The translations under genes and the position numbers were made by a program. Of a stretch of DNA of 64,000 nt, positions 22,653 through 36,475 are shown in pieces. A model generated the notes under the pieces. That model was not told the DNA's origin, did no database searches, and saw only the letters and a program-made list of their open reading frames with translations. Origin of the DNA: Emergomyces orientalis (taxonomy: Eukaryota; Ascomycota; Eurotiomycetes; Onygenales; Ajellomycetaceae); assembly GCA_002110485.1 (NCBI GenBank), contig MOWL01000004.1, positions 434,001-498,000 of the forward strand, read 5' to 3'. Positions within the stretch are counted from its first letter, which is position 1. Every line of letters starts with the position of its first letter.

Positions 22653-25600
22653 TCACAAATAAGGCATCCACAACGCGTCACTTTGCGACAAGTTCTGCGG
22701 ATTAACTGCTCTAGATATAAGATCAATAACAGATTGGTTGGCCGGCAAGTTCCCTTCAGGTGGGCTTGCGAGGCTAACAGCTCTATTGACAATGAAATCA
22801 CTATTGCTCTGAACCATTTCTCGCAGCTGGGTCTCGATCGACGAACTACGCTGCGCAGTCGACCAGAAAATCATTTCGTCGCGAACAAAGATGCTCAGTT
22901 GCTGCTCCAGCTCATGTCGTGGTTCCGTAAGGCAGCGCGCGATTGCCATGACTGCGCAGGCAAAGATACCCTCAGTGGCCAAGGGGCCCATCAATGTTTG
23001 GATGTTTGGTGTAAGGCGGAAAGGTACGTGTTCAGGGTTGAAGAAGAGGGGTTTGGCAGTGTGGATGTTGGGGATCAACTCGGATCCCCAGATGTCTCCT
23101 GTGGTGCGTGAGATAGAAATCTTGTTCGGGTAGCGGTTGGTCATGTGCATGACATATGTCATAAAGGCAACTGCGGCATATTGGTAGGAGAATTGGCGAC
23201 GGAAGAGCCAGAAATCAGCAAAGTTGGGATATGTTTGCTGGAAGAAGTCAAGCAGGATCGTGCTGGGGACCCATTTCTCTTGGATGGCAGAGAAGATTTC
23301 TGATCGGAGAACTAAGGACTGTTCAGGCGTGCGCTGTTCATTACAGTTAGTAAAGAATTGTGTAAACGTTTGGGATTCGGAATTACTCACATTTTGTTTC
23401 ATCTCTGCCAGCGACCGCATATTTTCCATGGTAAACAGCACAGGCTCATCTTTGCTCATGCCAGTCCGTCGGCAGTGGTCTTCATAGACTCCCTGTAACG
23501 AAATATATGACGGATCATCCTTCACAAGTCGAATATGAGGAGCGAGGGGCACCATGAGGGGAAGGTGGAAGTAAATATTTCGACGTCGGCTCTCCTTCCG
23601 TTTGGCAAGAATGCCATTGAATATCCGGAAGAGTTGCAAAATCCGCTCCTCTCGTCGGCAATGGCGGGCAGCAGGATGTTGAACAGCAAAGCAATGTAAG
23701 CTACCATCATGGCCCCGCATCTTCAAACGTCGATGGCAAACACCAATACCACGCACAAGTTCAACATTAGGTAGGAAGCGATCGATGCGGACAAAGTCTT
23801 GGTTTTTATCCTTGTGCTCCAAGTATTGTCCGGGCACTTCGATTTCGTCGAACTTGAGGAATTTGAACTCACTGAGGTGAGGGGAAAATGCTTCGAGGGA
23901 CTGGGTATGTGGCCGCCGATCAAGCTTTTCTTCGAATTTATCCCGCCATCGCCGTAGTTTATGAATGTACTCGTGCATAGTCGGTTTCTTGACGACGAAA
24001 TCAGCCTCGAAGGACTTGCGGATATGCGCTGGAAGAATGGTCTCCGCAAAGCGAGTGATGTTGCCCTCTGTAGCTGGTGGAAGCTTGAAGTCTTGTGCAT
24101 ACGAAGCAGGCATCCGACCAACATAAGCAAGGCCATCATTAAGTAGCGCAACGATAAGTCTGTATGCATCTTCATCTGGCGGGCATTTGAAGTTCTTGTG
24201 GATTTGGTCAACCATTGTCTCCATCGAAAGTGCAAGGAGCGGGAATGCGGTCTTAAGGGTAGCCATCACATCCTCCGCATACTCCCATGGTTTCCTAAGC
24301 GGCTCTTTTTGTGGGGCGTCTGGGTCGGGTTTTGGCTGTAGGGTACTCGGTGCGCCCGGTTGACCGGGTTGACCGAGCTGGCCCGTCTGTCCCGTCTGTC
24401 CTTGTGGCCGGGGTTGTCCAGTTTGGCCAATATGAGGAGGCTGTCTGGGAGAGGCATGTCCATCTGTTGCGCCATTAGTTGTACCATCTGTTCCCGCCGT
24501 CCCAGGCTTCGACTCTGGTGAGCCATCTTTGATGCTGATGCTAGGAGACGCTTGTTGTTGCTTCGCACGGTTGAGTCTCTCTTGTTTCTGCTCATGCGAT
24601 TTGCGGATAGAAACTAGATCCTCGCGACATGTCCTTAACAAGAAAAACAGAGACTGCGGGTATAATTTGGCGATCTTGCTGAGAACTGCTTTGGACAATC
24701 TCGCTTCGCGGTGGGATAGACTAGTGAGCAGCTGTGGGATGAAGGTAATCCAATACCACACAGGTGTATCGCCCTTGAAGTTTTCAAAAGCGGAGGCAAT
24801 TTTGCCTTCCTCGTTGTCCAGACTCAGCAGCCACAGGATGCGACTCAGAAGCTTTCTTGACTTGGAACTCTTATATAAACCAGCAGCCTCGAGATAGCAG
24901 CTAACGGCATTACTTGCAAGCTCCATTTCCTTGGGCGATTCTTTGAATCGCTGATCGCTATATTGGCCCCATTCAGCCCAAGCTTTGGCTAGTCGTAGAT
25001 CGTAATATAGAGCGACTCCAAATGCTTCGTTTGCCTCATTGGTATGGTTGAGTTTAGCCAGGAACATACCCTTCAAAGTATAGAACTCGGCTTTTTGTTG
25101 GGCATTGAAGTAGTTCAGGTTCGTATTGTTGATCACATCTAGTCCGCTGTTCAGTTCCTTCGGGTTCTGGTAATGGCACTTGGCCTGCTCTCGTAGTTTG
25201 AGGAAGGCTTCTTGAATCTCAATATTTGGCAGTGTATAGATGCGACTAAGCTGGTTGATACAAACTTCGGGCATTTGGTGTTTCCGTGCAACATGAGCAA
25301 AGCGGTTGATAATCCAGGCTGTTTCGTGGTACCCTCGGTAGGCGTACGAATTGCTGGCAACGGCATTCGCTTGGGGCGGGAGAAGGCTGAGATACGTCCC
25401 GTTGATTAACTGGAAAATGTGCTGTCGCCATGTAACTAGGTCTTGCCAGGCATTAATATCGTCCCATACGTTTGGCAGTCGATCGCGCCAGGTTGCTAAC
25501 AGCAGTTTCAGCTCCGCGGACTTGGTATCCAGATTCCTTTCATTTGTCTGGGTTAAGCTGGTGCAGATGACGCTTGCATCGTGGAGCTCGACTAGCTGCT

Positions 25601-28600
25601 GGAAATTCTGAAGAATCGGAATATGCGCGTTTGTAATCCGTTTAGGTAGCTGGTGCCACTTTCGGATCGACAATTGAATAGATTCATCGCATATATTATT
25701 AAAGTCTTGAGGGCTTTCTTGCTTCCCATGGAATTTGAGAAGAGACATGAACGCCTGGAAGAACGTCCGTCGAGGAGTTGGGGCGTCGGAAACGGATTTT
25801 ATCAAGGAGTCCAACTGATCGCGATTCGCCTCACCCTGCCAGTTGTCAAGGTTTCTCCAGGTCGCTTCCAAGAGAAGGTCGTTGAAGTTTTCATGTTTTG
25901 CAAAATCGCTCAATATCTCCCACTGCTGCAGCTTCTGCGCGCAAATCATCCAGTGGTCCTCCCAGAGGAAATACTCTCCCTGTGAGAAAGGAACTGCCCC
26001 AGTACGCGCTTTAATTTGCGCCGATTCATACAGTTGCTGTGCCTTATCCCACATTCCTTGTTGTTCATACGACAGCGCAGCATTAGTTTCGACAAATTTA
26101 CACCGTCTGCGCCAGGCACCATAGAACAAGTCATCTTCCTGCAGCCCAGCATAGACCTCAACAAGAGCATCGAGGTTGCTTTCACGAACGGCAGGCGTGT
26201 CGATCAGAGGGCTAATAGCCGACTCTTCAAGAGCACAAGCAGCGATATACCACGCATCGTACGTGCGACTGAGATACTTCATCACATGCGGTGGGATCTT
26301 GAACCGTGGCTTAGCTCTAATCACACCTTCAAGGAGTGCCTGGATAACGTTTGGGCGCTCGTCAATTTGGCCTCGATGATACTCGCGCGTGAGCAACGTT
26401 ACCATCCCCTTCTCCAAGTCGATCCGCTCGTCCCGATTCAACGTAGACCAACAAATGGTAAAGAGCGTCACCCAGATCCGATACGCAACTTTGGTATCCG
26501 CATGTTGAAGCTGTGAAAGAGGCTCAAGAATATCACGAACTTTAACATCACCGAGCTCCTGGCAGAATTTTCTATGATCTGAAACGAGAGACTCTAGCTG
26601 GCTGTCTACCATCAAATTATCCTTTCTAGGGTCTTTCTCTGAGCTTGCGAAGAGGAAAGCCGTGGGCGAAACGGTGAAGTCTTCTGGGTGAAGTCGGGCG
26701 GGTGTGGTCATGTCAATCGAACCAATAACCAATTGAGACGCCTGCGTGAGCCAGAAGGAGTCCGCAAGTGTATCCCAATTCTGTGACGTGAGCACATAGC
26801 TGAGCCGAGTATTTGCCGATCGCGTCAAGCTGCGATCGAAAATGGACATGAAGCGATTGCGCATTTCGACATCTTGCGCCCGTGTGCCAATGAGGAAAGC
26901 ATGTTCCAGCCGAACGGTCAACTCGGTTCTCGTAATCTTGGGATCCTCATAGATGCGTATGACCAGCTCCAGAAATTGCTTGAGCGGTGTCTGATCTGGT
27001 CTGGATTCGAATAGCAGCATTTTATGCAAGACGGCGGTTTTCTCCTTGAGCGTTGGCCATGACTCCGTCGAATTAAATATCCAAGACTCAGCCATTCGCA
27101 AGATCTTGGTACAAAGTCGGATGTCCTGAGAGCGTTCGACAAGCTGAGCCAGCACGCTAAGGAAAGGTCTCCGCTGTTCTCCCAGGTAGGACATCCTTGC
27201 AGCGAGCAGATCGATAGTCTTTGAGATCAGATCAACGCCGATTTCAAACTCCGCATCATCAGGCGAAGGATGTTGTTGTTCCCCAGGCCGCAAATTAGCA
27301 ACATTACCCGTAGCATTAGCAGCGTTATTATTATTGGTAGTGTTGGTATACGCCGCAACATGGTCTTTCGCAAGCTTTAGTGAGAATAATTTCATGACGT
27401 GGAGAACATGTTGATCGATCTCTGCCGGTTTGCATTTCGACAAGGTCCAGAGGATGTTGATGGCTGCAATGTAATTACTGGCAGATAACGCCTCCGTAGC
27501 AATTGCAGAGAGATACGTAACAAACTCAGACGGGGAAGTATCGATATCCATCGCATCCTCGTCTTCAGGCTGGTCATCTGCAGGCATTGCATCCAAAACA
27601 CGCTTGACGGGCGGCGGCAATGAGACGCTTTCCATCTCATCCTTGACCCCATGTAAACAGTCCTGGATCTCAGGATTATCCGATCGAAGAGGCTTCTCAA
27701 ACAGCGTTTGCAGAAGCGTAGAGCGGCTCGCTATCCATTCATTAGGTTTGGAAGCGAGCAAGATCCGAATAACTTGCAGAGCATTGATCATGGTCGTCGT
27801 GTGCTTCTCATCAGGTTTGTCAGCCCTATCTCCACTGAGAATCGGCTCCGTGACTTTCTGATACAGATCGATATCCAGATCACCCCAGTACTCAGGAGAC
27901 AGTAGACCTGTCAATAATTGCATAGCCTTCTTAATCATCTCGCCATGGATAATAGGAAGTGCAGGGCGCGAGGTGCTCTTCTCGCGGAACCTGGCCGCAG
28001 GGACCCGGTACCGCTCAGGAAGACCACAGATAAATGTAACGAGGTATTTGACAAGCGCGGTGCGAAGATCAAGAGGAACTATATATTCCGGTCGCTCCCT
28101 TGAGGCAGGAGGCGCCAAAGCAGCGGACGGGGCTGTTTGAGCCTCTTCTGTAACTGGTGGAAGGGGCGCGCTAGTTTCTCGAACGCGTTTCTCTTCCCAA
28201 GTCCAAATAAGCCCAATCAAGTTCAGCGCTAGCTTCTTACTTTCGTTGGACGGGTTTGGAGGCCCAGCGATTTTGATAAGGGACGGGACAATAAGCGGCA
28301 CGAAGTTTTCGCGGGATTCGTAAAACAGATCCGGCTGTCGAACGAGGAACTGGAAGATGCTCTGGACTTGTTGCAGATTCGCTGTCTCCTCAGCCAAGAT
28401 GCGACGTGGCCATCTAGCCCACAACGGGTACCGCGTATCTCCTCCAGAAGTTACTCGCCTGGGAAGCACAGGGGCCAAAATTTCTAAAGCCTGCGTCACT
28501 AGCGCCTTGCCTTCATTTTGATGCGCTCGCAGCAAGGCGACGTATATCTGTATCACGATCTTGGACGGTGTTTCGTAGTGCGATATGAAGTAACTGATCA

Positions 28601-31600
28601 AAACATAGGCGCCGTACTTGTTAATAATATCCTCCAGGCGAATATAGCTCCAGGCAAATTTGATGATATCTTTGCGGGTATCCTGCACGATCGTATGGTG
28701 ATACTTGATCAACAAGGCAGAAAGCTGAAGCAGCTCCATGCGCGAATGGTCCACGCCTGGCTGGCTCGATTCTTCACTTATGTCACCAAGCTGCGGTTTC
28801 CAAAGTCTGTTATGGATGGCTTCAGTCATGGCTTTATCCACTAATCTCGAGCCCATAGCAGATTGCTGGCCCCAGGTGTTCTTCACGTCCATTGCAAAGA
28901 TAGGGTTGACGACGTTGTGGAATACATAAGTCTTCATCCTCTGCGACACGTTCCGCTGGCCATAAAGGTCCAAACAGCGCATGATAAGTGATCGTCGATA
29001 ATCAATGGACTCGTTCGTGATGATATGTTCGTAGAGGAATTTGGGGAAAGCCAGTGTCGTTTTGAGCTCACGCGAAGATAATTTATTGATGACCTCGAAG
29101 AGGAAATCCATGTCCTGCAGCGAATGTGTCAGGTATGACAAGAAGATATCCATAAGTTGATCTTCAGCCTGTTCAACCCGGAGACGCTCATTTGGTGGCA
29201 GCTTGTCCGCACGGAGTTTACTTTCAAGGTCCTGTCCCGCGTTCATGAGATGTCGTTTAAGGTCAGGATTGTTTTTCAGCCACCTCTTCGTTGGATCGTG
29301 GAAGCATACGGCGTGGATGGCATAAATGGCATTGATCACGACGGTATTCTTGTTGTCGACATGCTCCTGTCCAAACGCAATGGAAACCAATGTATCACTC
29401 TCCGCCACAATGGTAGATCGTATCGCTTCGCTCTCTGGGTTCATTAGTATTTGGCCAAAGAAGCGACCATATCTCTCATCATTCAAGCGAGCCTGGAAGA
29501 AATCCCACGTTTCCTTGGCGTATCGGTTAAGATATTTCACTAGCGGTTTTCTGAAAGGACTGTTCGATGTCCTCCGTAATCTATCTTCTAAAGCCAATAC
29601 CTTGTTCACCAGTTGCTCCATGAAAGTTGTCGCAGCCGAGGGTAAGAGATGGAAAATATTAAATATCGCCGCCACAATTTTCATAGATGCGCTCTGCTCA
29701 ATGAGTGTAAACGATACCCGTTGAAGAATATTATCATCGGCAATGACCTTCAAATGGTCTAGCAATCGAGAACCAATTTCTACCTTGAAATAGTTTGTGA
29801 GCAGCGTGAGCAGTCTAGCAAGACCATCAAGGCCAGCAACACTCAACCGTTTCGGATCTTGCAGGTTCATAAGAATGGGACGGAGACCATTCTGTAGCAA
29901 ATCCTTCGGTAACTTGTTCGTCTGCGTCAACACATCGCGTAGACCAGAGTTTGCAGCTTCGATAATCTCCGGCGAGCGGGAATAGAGCGATTTGAAAAAG
30001 ACAGCAATGACACGTGCACGGCCTGTATTCTGCGGGCCGCTCGCGAAGTCCGGGAAACTCATTGCCATAGATAGCAAGCGGAGGCAGGAGACTCGGAGGT
30101 TCACGATTTGTTCTGCCGTCTTAAATTCGTTCGGCTTTGGCGCGAGAGACTCATCGTCGACGTCAACCAGTGCCAATGATTCCATCAGTAGTCGATTCAG
30201 CTGATCGTTGAACGTTACGATTCCATGATGAAGGCCAAGGCAAAAAGTGATGGCATCAATGAAGCCAATCTCAGTAGGAAACGGAAGAGCACGCAACGGT
30301 TTATTAAAAATCGGCTGGAGCAGCCTATCCTTGACAGGCGCGAGGAGCTCATGTTTTTCAGCACCGACAGCTTGTGCAATAGTCTCAAACGCCTGCTGAG
30401 AAGTTTCGCGGACGTATTTACTCATGTGTGAAAGCTCATAGCTGAAAAACCCGCAAAGACTGTAAAGCCTGCTCTTCTCATTTTTCAAATCCTCCTTGGA
30501 CACACCAGTTTGACATTTGCGAAGAATAAGATCCAGCGTATCCCGCGCCTGTATCCTTGTGCTCGCAGGCAAATCTGTCGGCGTATCTTTGATAACATAC
30601 ATCAAGGCCCTGACGAATTCTGCCTGCCGGTCAATCAACCATGATGTACCCAGGTCAAGATCCGTAACAAAGACTTCGATCCCCAGACTCCCGCCGGCTT
30701 TCGTAAACCACTCCTCCTCATGGCAGCTGTGGCAGAATACCCGTGCCAGGTGAGAGAAGAAGGACAGCCTGCAAACTTTGTCCGGAGACCCGAAGATTAC
30801 GGCGGCAGCATCGCGCATAGCAAGCATGGCGCTCTTCGCCGCGTCGCGGACACTAGGATGGTCTGAAGAGAAGCATTCCACAAGCGCATCCGCAAGGACT
30901 CGGGTGTCTAGGTACATTGGGCCCTCGCCGGAGTTAACATTGAAAGGCCTCCTAGCGTGTCTCGCTTGCGCAAGCGATCGTCCAACTTCAACGATGGTAA
31001 AGTGGCGGCACACGTCCACAACGAATGCAGTTGCAGCTTGCTTCAGGTCCGGAATGGTCGTAGCGACAATACAAGCCTTCAGCAGTTTCTTCAGTGTCTC
31101 TTCCTGAGCCGTCTTCTTCGGGATCGAGCCACCTCGTTCGGACTTTTCCAGAATATCCGGACCAGCGGTTAGTTTACCTTCAGCCAAGTCGTTCGCTTGC
31201 AGTCGCACCAGAGTAGCTAAATCTTCAGGTGGGTGTTCAAGGCCAATATAAAGCTTTAGTTGAGAACTCAGCATATGGAACGCTTGCTGTTTGTAATAAG
31301 CATCAGAAGCCTTCGCTGCCGGGGTCCTGGGTACTTCAAGCAATTTCCCCAGTGCCAGGTCAACCCCTATTTCCAGTGGGAAAGCGCGCTCTTTACTTGC
31401 GCCGATAAGTTTCACATCTATACTGGGCATATCATCGACATACTGCTGAAACGACAATTCTGGCGGATGGTTGAGGAATTTCCGATTACGACCACCTAGT
31501 TTCCCGAGGATTCGCATGGTGGTATGTGCGTGGAAATGGCTGTAAGGGTTTGGGCGAAGGTGGTCCCAAAGAGCAGTCATCAATTCATCCACTATCGGCG

Positions 31601-34456
31601 CCATTATGGGATCTAAATAGGCAGCAGTCAAGTTATCAACACAAAGTTCTAGCGTGCGGAGACCCTGGCCAACGAGTTCGGAGCCAGCCCGGAGGGCAAC
31701 AACAATGGGGCGCATGAGGTGACTGAGATGGGGGAGGAGGTGGCTGAGGCGAGCTGGAACTGTTAATGTGAGTTCAACGTAAAGATCGCGTTCTTGGGGT
31801 TTCCGGGCACTCAGGAGAAGGTTATTGAAAGTCTCAAGAAGCATTTCGAGTAAAGGTAGGATTTCCTTGTATAGAAGCTCGAATCTGCCTCCACCTATAC
31901 TTCGGAACAGCGAGCGGAGAAGGAGGAAATAATTCATCGGTTCCTCGGCGGTAACGGAGAGCTCTATACACTTGGTAACGATCTTGGTGAGATGCGGGTG
32001 CAAAACCTGCTCATTCTGAGCGGAAAAAAGCGTGACGGCCATGAACGATAATTTGAACATCCTCAGCAAGATTCGTGATTTGGACACATCCGAAGTCCCC
32101 ACTTCATGAATCCGATCCATGAGGTACTGAAGCACCATCCCAGCGAAGGCCGGAGATGTTGCTTCACTCGCTAGAAAGAACTGGGGCAGATGTAGCAGCG
32201 ACGAATGCTCAAACATAAGTTCATGCAGATATGGAATCTCGGTATCGAAAACCTCATGGAACGTGGCAGTGTCGATGCAATGGAAAATCGTGCCGAAAGT
32301 TTCAAGAAGCTCCTTCTCTTCTTTACCCATTTGCTGCATATACTGGCTGGCAAGAAATTCCAGCGGCGACGAGTATTGCACCTCAGGTTCCGGCTGATCG
32401 ATTCCGTAATATTTGAAGACCTTAGCCCCTTCATGGAACAGCTTTTTAATCACACAGACCTCCTCTGCTTTATACCCAAAAGAGACTTCAGGCCAATTGG
32501 GTGGGACAATGGTCTCATCGATGTTGATATGGTCTGGATTACACACTTTCAGCGTATAAAATAAACTCTTCAGCCCCTTCACGAGATTGTTGAAGAGGAA
32601 TTTATTGTCTGCAACGGGATCAGCATTTCGTTCTCGCGGGTTTGAAGTTTTTATCGGGGCCGCGGAAAAGATATCGATTTCATCCCAGTCCGGCGGGTTA
32701 TCGCTTTCTGCAAGATAGGATTCCTTCGCGTTCTCCGCCTGGAGCTTCGATGCCCGTGATAACTTGACGGCATTATTAAACTGGTGATTCATGGCCGCGA
32801 ATTTATCCCCAATAGCATCAAGAATCATGACCAAGAAATATCTCGCATCCTGCTTGTCCTGAAGCTTCGCAATCCGCTCAGCCATATTCAATAGCAGTTT
32901 GGCGCTCATGGTCTGGAAACTGGTCCCCGGAAAATCGTCGTGAAGATTCTTCGTATATACCTCCACAGTCCGGCGAATCTGATCGCGATTTAGAGACTCG
33001 CGGACGTGATGAATGAGATCAGCAAGCATGCTGTATGCCAGCGGCCGCATCGCCTCATGAACTGTTAAACCATCACCAATCAAAGTCCTCTCGTCCAGAA
33101 GCTCATCAATCTTATCTAGGAAGATCTTGCGATAGTTAAAGTTGATAATATGACGTATGGCGACAAGCAACTCCTTTCTAGAACTTGATTTCTCACGCGG
33201 ACAATCCTGCAAAAGACGCACAACAACTCCAGGTAGAGATGGCAGAAAATCCTGCAGCTGGTTCGCGTACAGCCGAAGTAGGTAGGCGAGAAAACTCATT
33301 GTTTTAACCTGTGCAGTGATAAATTCACCAAAGGCCGCTCTATTCTTGATCTCCTTGCACACGCCAGTGAATATTTTGCCCTGAGCCGCAGCCTCCGCAT
33401 GTGCCTTTTCCTGTGGTTTGGCCTGCAGAAGCAGAATCCCCTTGATTAAAGGCACAAAGACCTTAACGCTGGCAGAAACGACACTGCGATGTGCTTGAAA
33501 AATCGAGACCACGATGATCGGGCATTCCGCCAGGACCTTGAAAGACTGCATGCCTCTCAACAGCTGCTGATTCGACTGCTGGTCGGGACCGAGATCGGAG
33601 ACGGAGGTAGCGGGGGAGCTGGGTCGTGGGGACTGGAAATTCTGTGACGTCGCGCTGGGAGTAGATGGCATGCCTGGTGTGCCCAGAGTTGGGCTATCGA
33701 ATGTATCCCGAACCACCTGTTCCATCGTCTCAAACATCTCTTGAATTAGTTCTAGGAATGGCTTGACCCTGGTTTGTGTTGCCTTGGCCTGCCGTCGTTC
33801 CAGATCCATGATGGTCTTCATACAGAGGACCGCATTATCCTCATTCTCAATTCGAACAAGCTCCAGCAGGAGATCGACCATATCACCAGCGTACGGTTCG
33901 ACATCGGGGAAGTCTAGTGGGAGTCGATGGAGGATCTCAAGTACACAGTTGCGCAGTTTCTAAAATACGTCGAGCAAAAAACATAATTTGATTGCTTAGC
34001 ATACCGAAAACGAGAAAGTGTAAAATCGCAGGTATATGTAGAATATAGCCCTTACCTGTTCGTAGGACAAACTGACAAACACCGGCTCGCCCTTGAGTAT
34101 CTTCTTGAAAACCGGCCATAGCTTCGCCAGGAATACTGGGTAACTGGGGCCAGAACATAGCTGCTCCAGCGAGTCGCGCAGCTCGATCGCAATATTCGTC
34201 CTGGTCTTGGTTTCTATAAAAGCAAGAAACAAAAATGAGAGAAAGAAACAGTTAGCGGTCGATGTGATGTAGGCAATTTGGCAGACAGGCGAAACAAGGG
34301 CCCCGCAAGTAGGCACATCATATCCACTCCTTTTAAAGGCAAGAAACCAAGAAGGAAGAAAGAAATCCTCATACCAATAGACAAATCCGCCAGTTTCGTC
34401 GCATAGACATCAATATTCCGCTCCATAGCCGCCGTCGCACTGGGAGAACTAGCCAT
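22653..34456 (-). CDS. TRA1: Tra1/TRRAP-family activator-binding subunit of SAGA and NuA4
   Basis: A giant PIKK-family pseudokinase that carries DNA-bound activators to the SAGA and NuA4 histone acetyltransferases. Four exons (34456-34375, 34213-34056, 33959-23391, 23333-22653) give 3829 residues, typical for fungi. HEAT repeats fill roughly residues 1-2550, followed by a FAT domain, a PI3K-like domain and a FATC end reading DALWMPYL. The kinase-like domain lacks the usual catalytic and DFG-type residues, as known for Tra1. Near 23334-23390 the frame stays open across what is clearly an intron: GTGAGT donor, TACTAAC branch site and CAG acceptor. Removing it joins SLAEMKQN to RTPEQSL. Two introns near the 5' end restore LSIETKTRTNIAIELRD and LSYEQKLRNCVLEIL. 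A Ser/Pro-rich loop near residue 175 and a Gly-Gln-rich insert before the kinase-like domain are low-complexity additions. One unbroken 10.6-kb exon is notable. Confidence 0.97.
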
Positions 34457-34664
34457 CGTCGTAGCCTTGCTTTCTCTAAGAGAGAAGGAAAAAATTATCT
34501 AGATTCTAGAGGGAAACGAGAAATTAAGAATCCGCCAGGCCCCCCTCCGGCCGGGCCTTGCCCCGTAATATTTTCAGACTCTAATGCTCTACCAATTTGC
34601 ATTCGGAGGGCGTGGTGTGGTGGGTAATTTGGTGTGTTGGTCAAGGTTTCCTGCTGGTGTTGGT

Positions 34665-34685
34665 GCTGCTGCTGCTGCTGCTGCT
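34665..34685. repeat. (GCT)7 trinucleotide repeat
   Basis: Seven GCT units about 210 bp upstream of the TRA1 start codon, in its promoter or leader. Confidence 0.9.
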
Positions 34686-36223
34686 ACCACTGTAGCTTCT
34701 CTCTGGTTCACAACGCGACTAGGGGAGGATTTTTAGCTGCGCGGTAGAGAATGCACAATTTAAAATAAATAAATTTTGGCCAATGGGTAGATAGTTATGA
34801 GCGGCAGGTAAATTAATTGAGTAGTAGGAGGAGAAAAACCATGAGTCGTGATGAGGGGGTGGTGGAGGAGGGTGAAAGAGCGGAGGAGACTGCGGGCAGA
34901 GAGATGGGAAAGATGCGAGATTGAGTGACAGATAGGAATTTGTTTCAAGAGATTCGTCCCAGGGCTGGGGAAGGGCGCTGACCCCGTACGATACACTAGG
35001 CCCAGATAATACTAGTCCCGGCGTCTAGTGCGGCTGGAGAAATATATTCCCGCGTCTACTGCCGCTTATGATGGCTTAGTCATGTGCTTGGCAAACAGGT
35101 GGGCAAAACCTGCCTGAGCCGCGCTCCGACGGGTAGGTGCCTTGGTTCATGTAATGGAAATCATATTAGGCTTGTAATTTAGGAGCTTCCATTGGGCATA
35201 TATGTGTGTGGCTATTTAAAAAAGAAGAAGAAAACGGCTTTTGGAGGGGGAGAAAAATGGGGAAATAGAGAGGTACGAACAGTTTAAGTAAAATAGGAGT
35301 TGACGCATCGCAGAGATGCCCTTTCCATGGACATCTAGGCCGGGGAACAAACAAAAAAAAATATTTTAAACATGGCCAAACGCCATCCACAGCTGGTAAT
35401 AAGATAATAAGTAGTAGTTCTTTTATGTATTTTCCCCCTTAACCCGGACAACAACACAACGCAGTTCTAAAAACAAAATTCAATGTTTGCGAAGAAGAAA
35501 AAGAGGAAAGAAAAAATAAGACATAGGTCAGATGAGAAGAAATGGAAAAAGAAAAAAAAGCAAACATTCTCAATAAAAATTTCCCCTGCATAAAAAGTAA
35601 CAACAGTGGGATGCGATAAGAAGAAAAGTCAGGCACAACACAAAAATTTGCCATGTACACACGCAAGGCACACGCGCACACCACACAGGCATAAATATTC
35701 AAGGAGAATCAATCCTCGAATTGTTGAGTGTGCTGGGAGGGGAAGAAACTGAAGAAATATAGAAGAAAGGGGGAAAAAAAGAAAAAAGAAAGAAAAAAAC
35801 GGACATTGTAAAATATGTAGTTGCAGCTGCAGTTTGGAGTAGAATCGAGATATAATAAAAAGAAAAAGGGAATTTAAGAAGGAAGGGAAAGAAAGAGAGA
35901 AATATCACAACATCATTTGCAGCACGCTAAATTCGCTATGCCTTTTCATCATCTAACTTCAAAACCCTTCGGGGAGATTTATGAAGAGGGAGTTTTGTTT
36001 TCAGCTGTCAGTTGACACAGAAAAAAAAGTGGAAGAAAGAAAAACGAATAAAATAAGAGGAAGAAGAAGGGGGATGAAGAGAATGAAAAGTTGACGATGA
36101 AATGAAGAAGGGGACGGATGAATGTGGAGGGAGTAAGAGGGGGGCAAAAAAACAAAAAAAACATCTTAAATCATCAACCCAGAAACGTCCACGAAACAGT
36201 AATTCCGTCCATCCATTTCACTT

Positions 36224-36475
36224 TTACCTCGTTGAATTGCTCCGTGCCACCGTCGTCGGCGTCGACGATGCGAGGCCTCCACCGCCTCCTCCCCCTTCCC
36301 CACTTCCACCACCATTGTTACTCCCAATAGACCCCCTCCGCTCCCCACGTTTCCTACCGGTATTCTCACCACCACTCCCACTCCCAAATCCAGACCCCAT
36401 TCCCGATCCCGATCCCGATCCCGATCCCGTCCTGCGCGAGCGAGTGTCATCGAACGATGCGTGACGGCGCCGCCT
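36224..36475 (-). other. Candidate alternative last exon of the PP2A B' gene
   Basis: Starting just after a CACAG acceptor (36478-36476 region), this frame runs 83 codons to a stop: RRRRHASFDDTRSRRTGSG, a Gly-Ser repeat, a Gly-rich stretch and an end in VARSNSTR. A GTTAGT donor at 36937 inside the last PP2A codons (after LNS) has the matching phase 0. Splicing would replace the final four residues and stop codon by this tail and give 795 residues. The evidence is splice phase and frame only; codon bias in a Gly-Ser repeat is weak support. The intron would be 462 nt, unusually long here. Confidence 0.4.

Noticed and set aside
36102..36464. 120-codon plus-strand frame rich in Pro and Asp-Pro
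   Set aside because: It is the opposite strand of the Gly-Ser coding repeat. The minus strand has a better splice-linked explanation.
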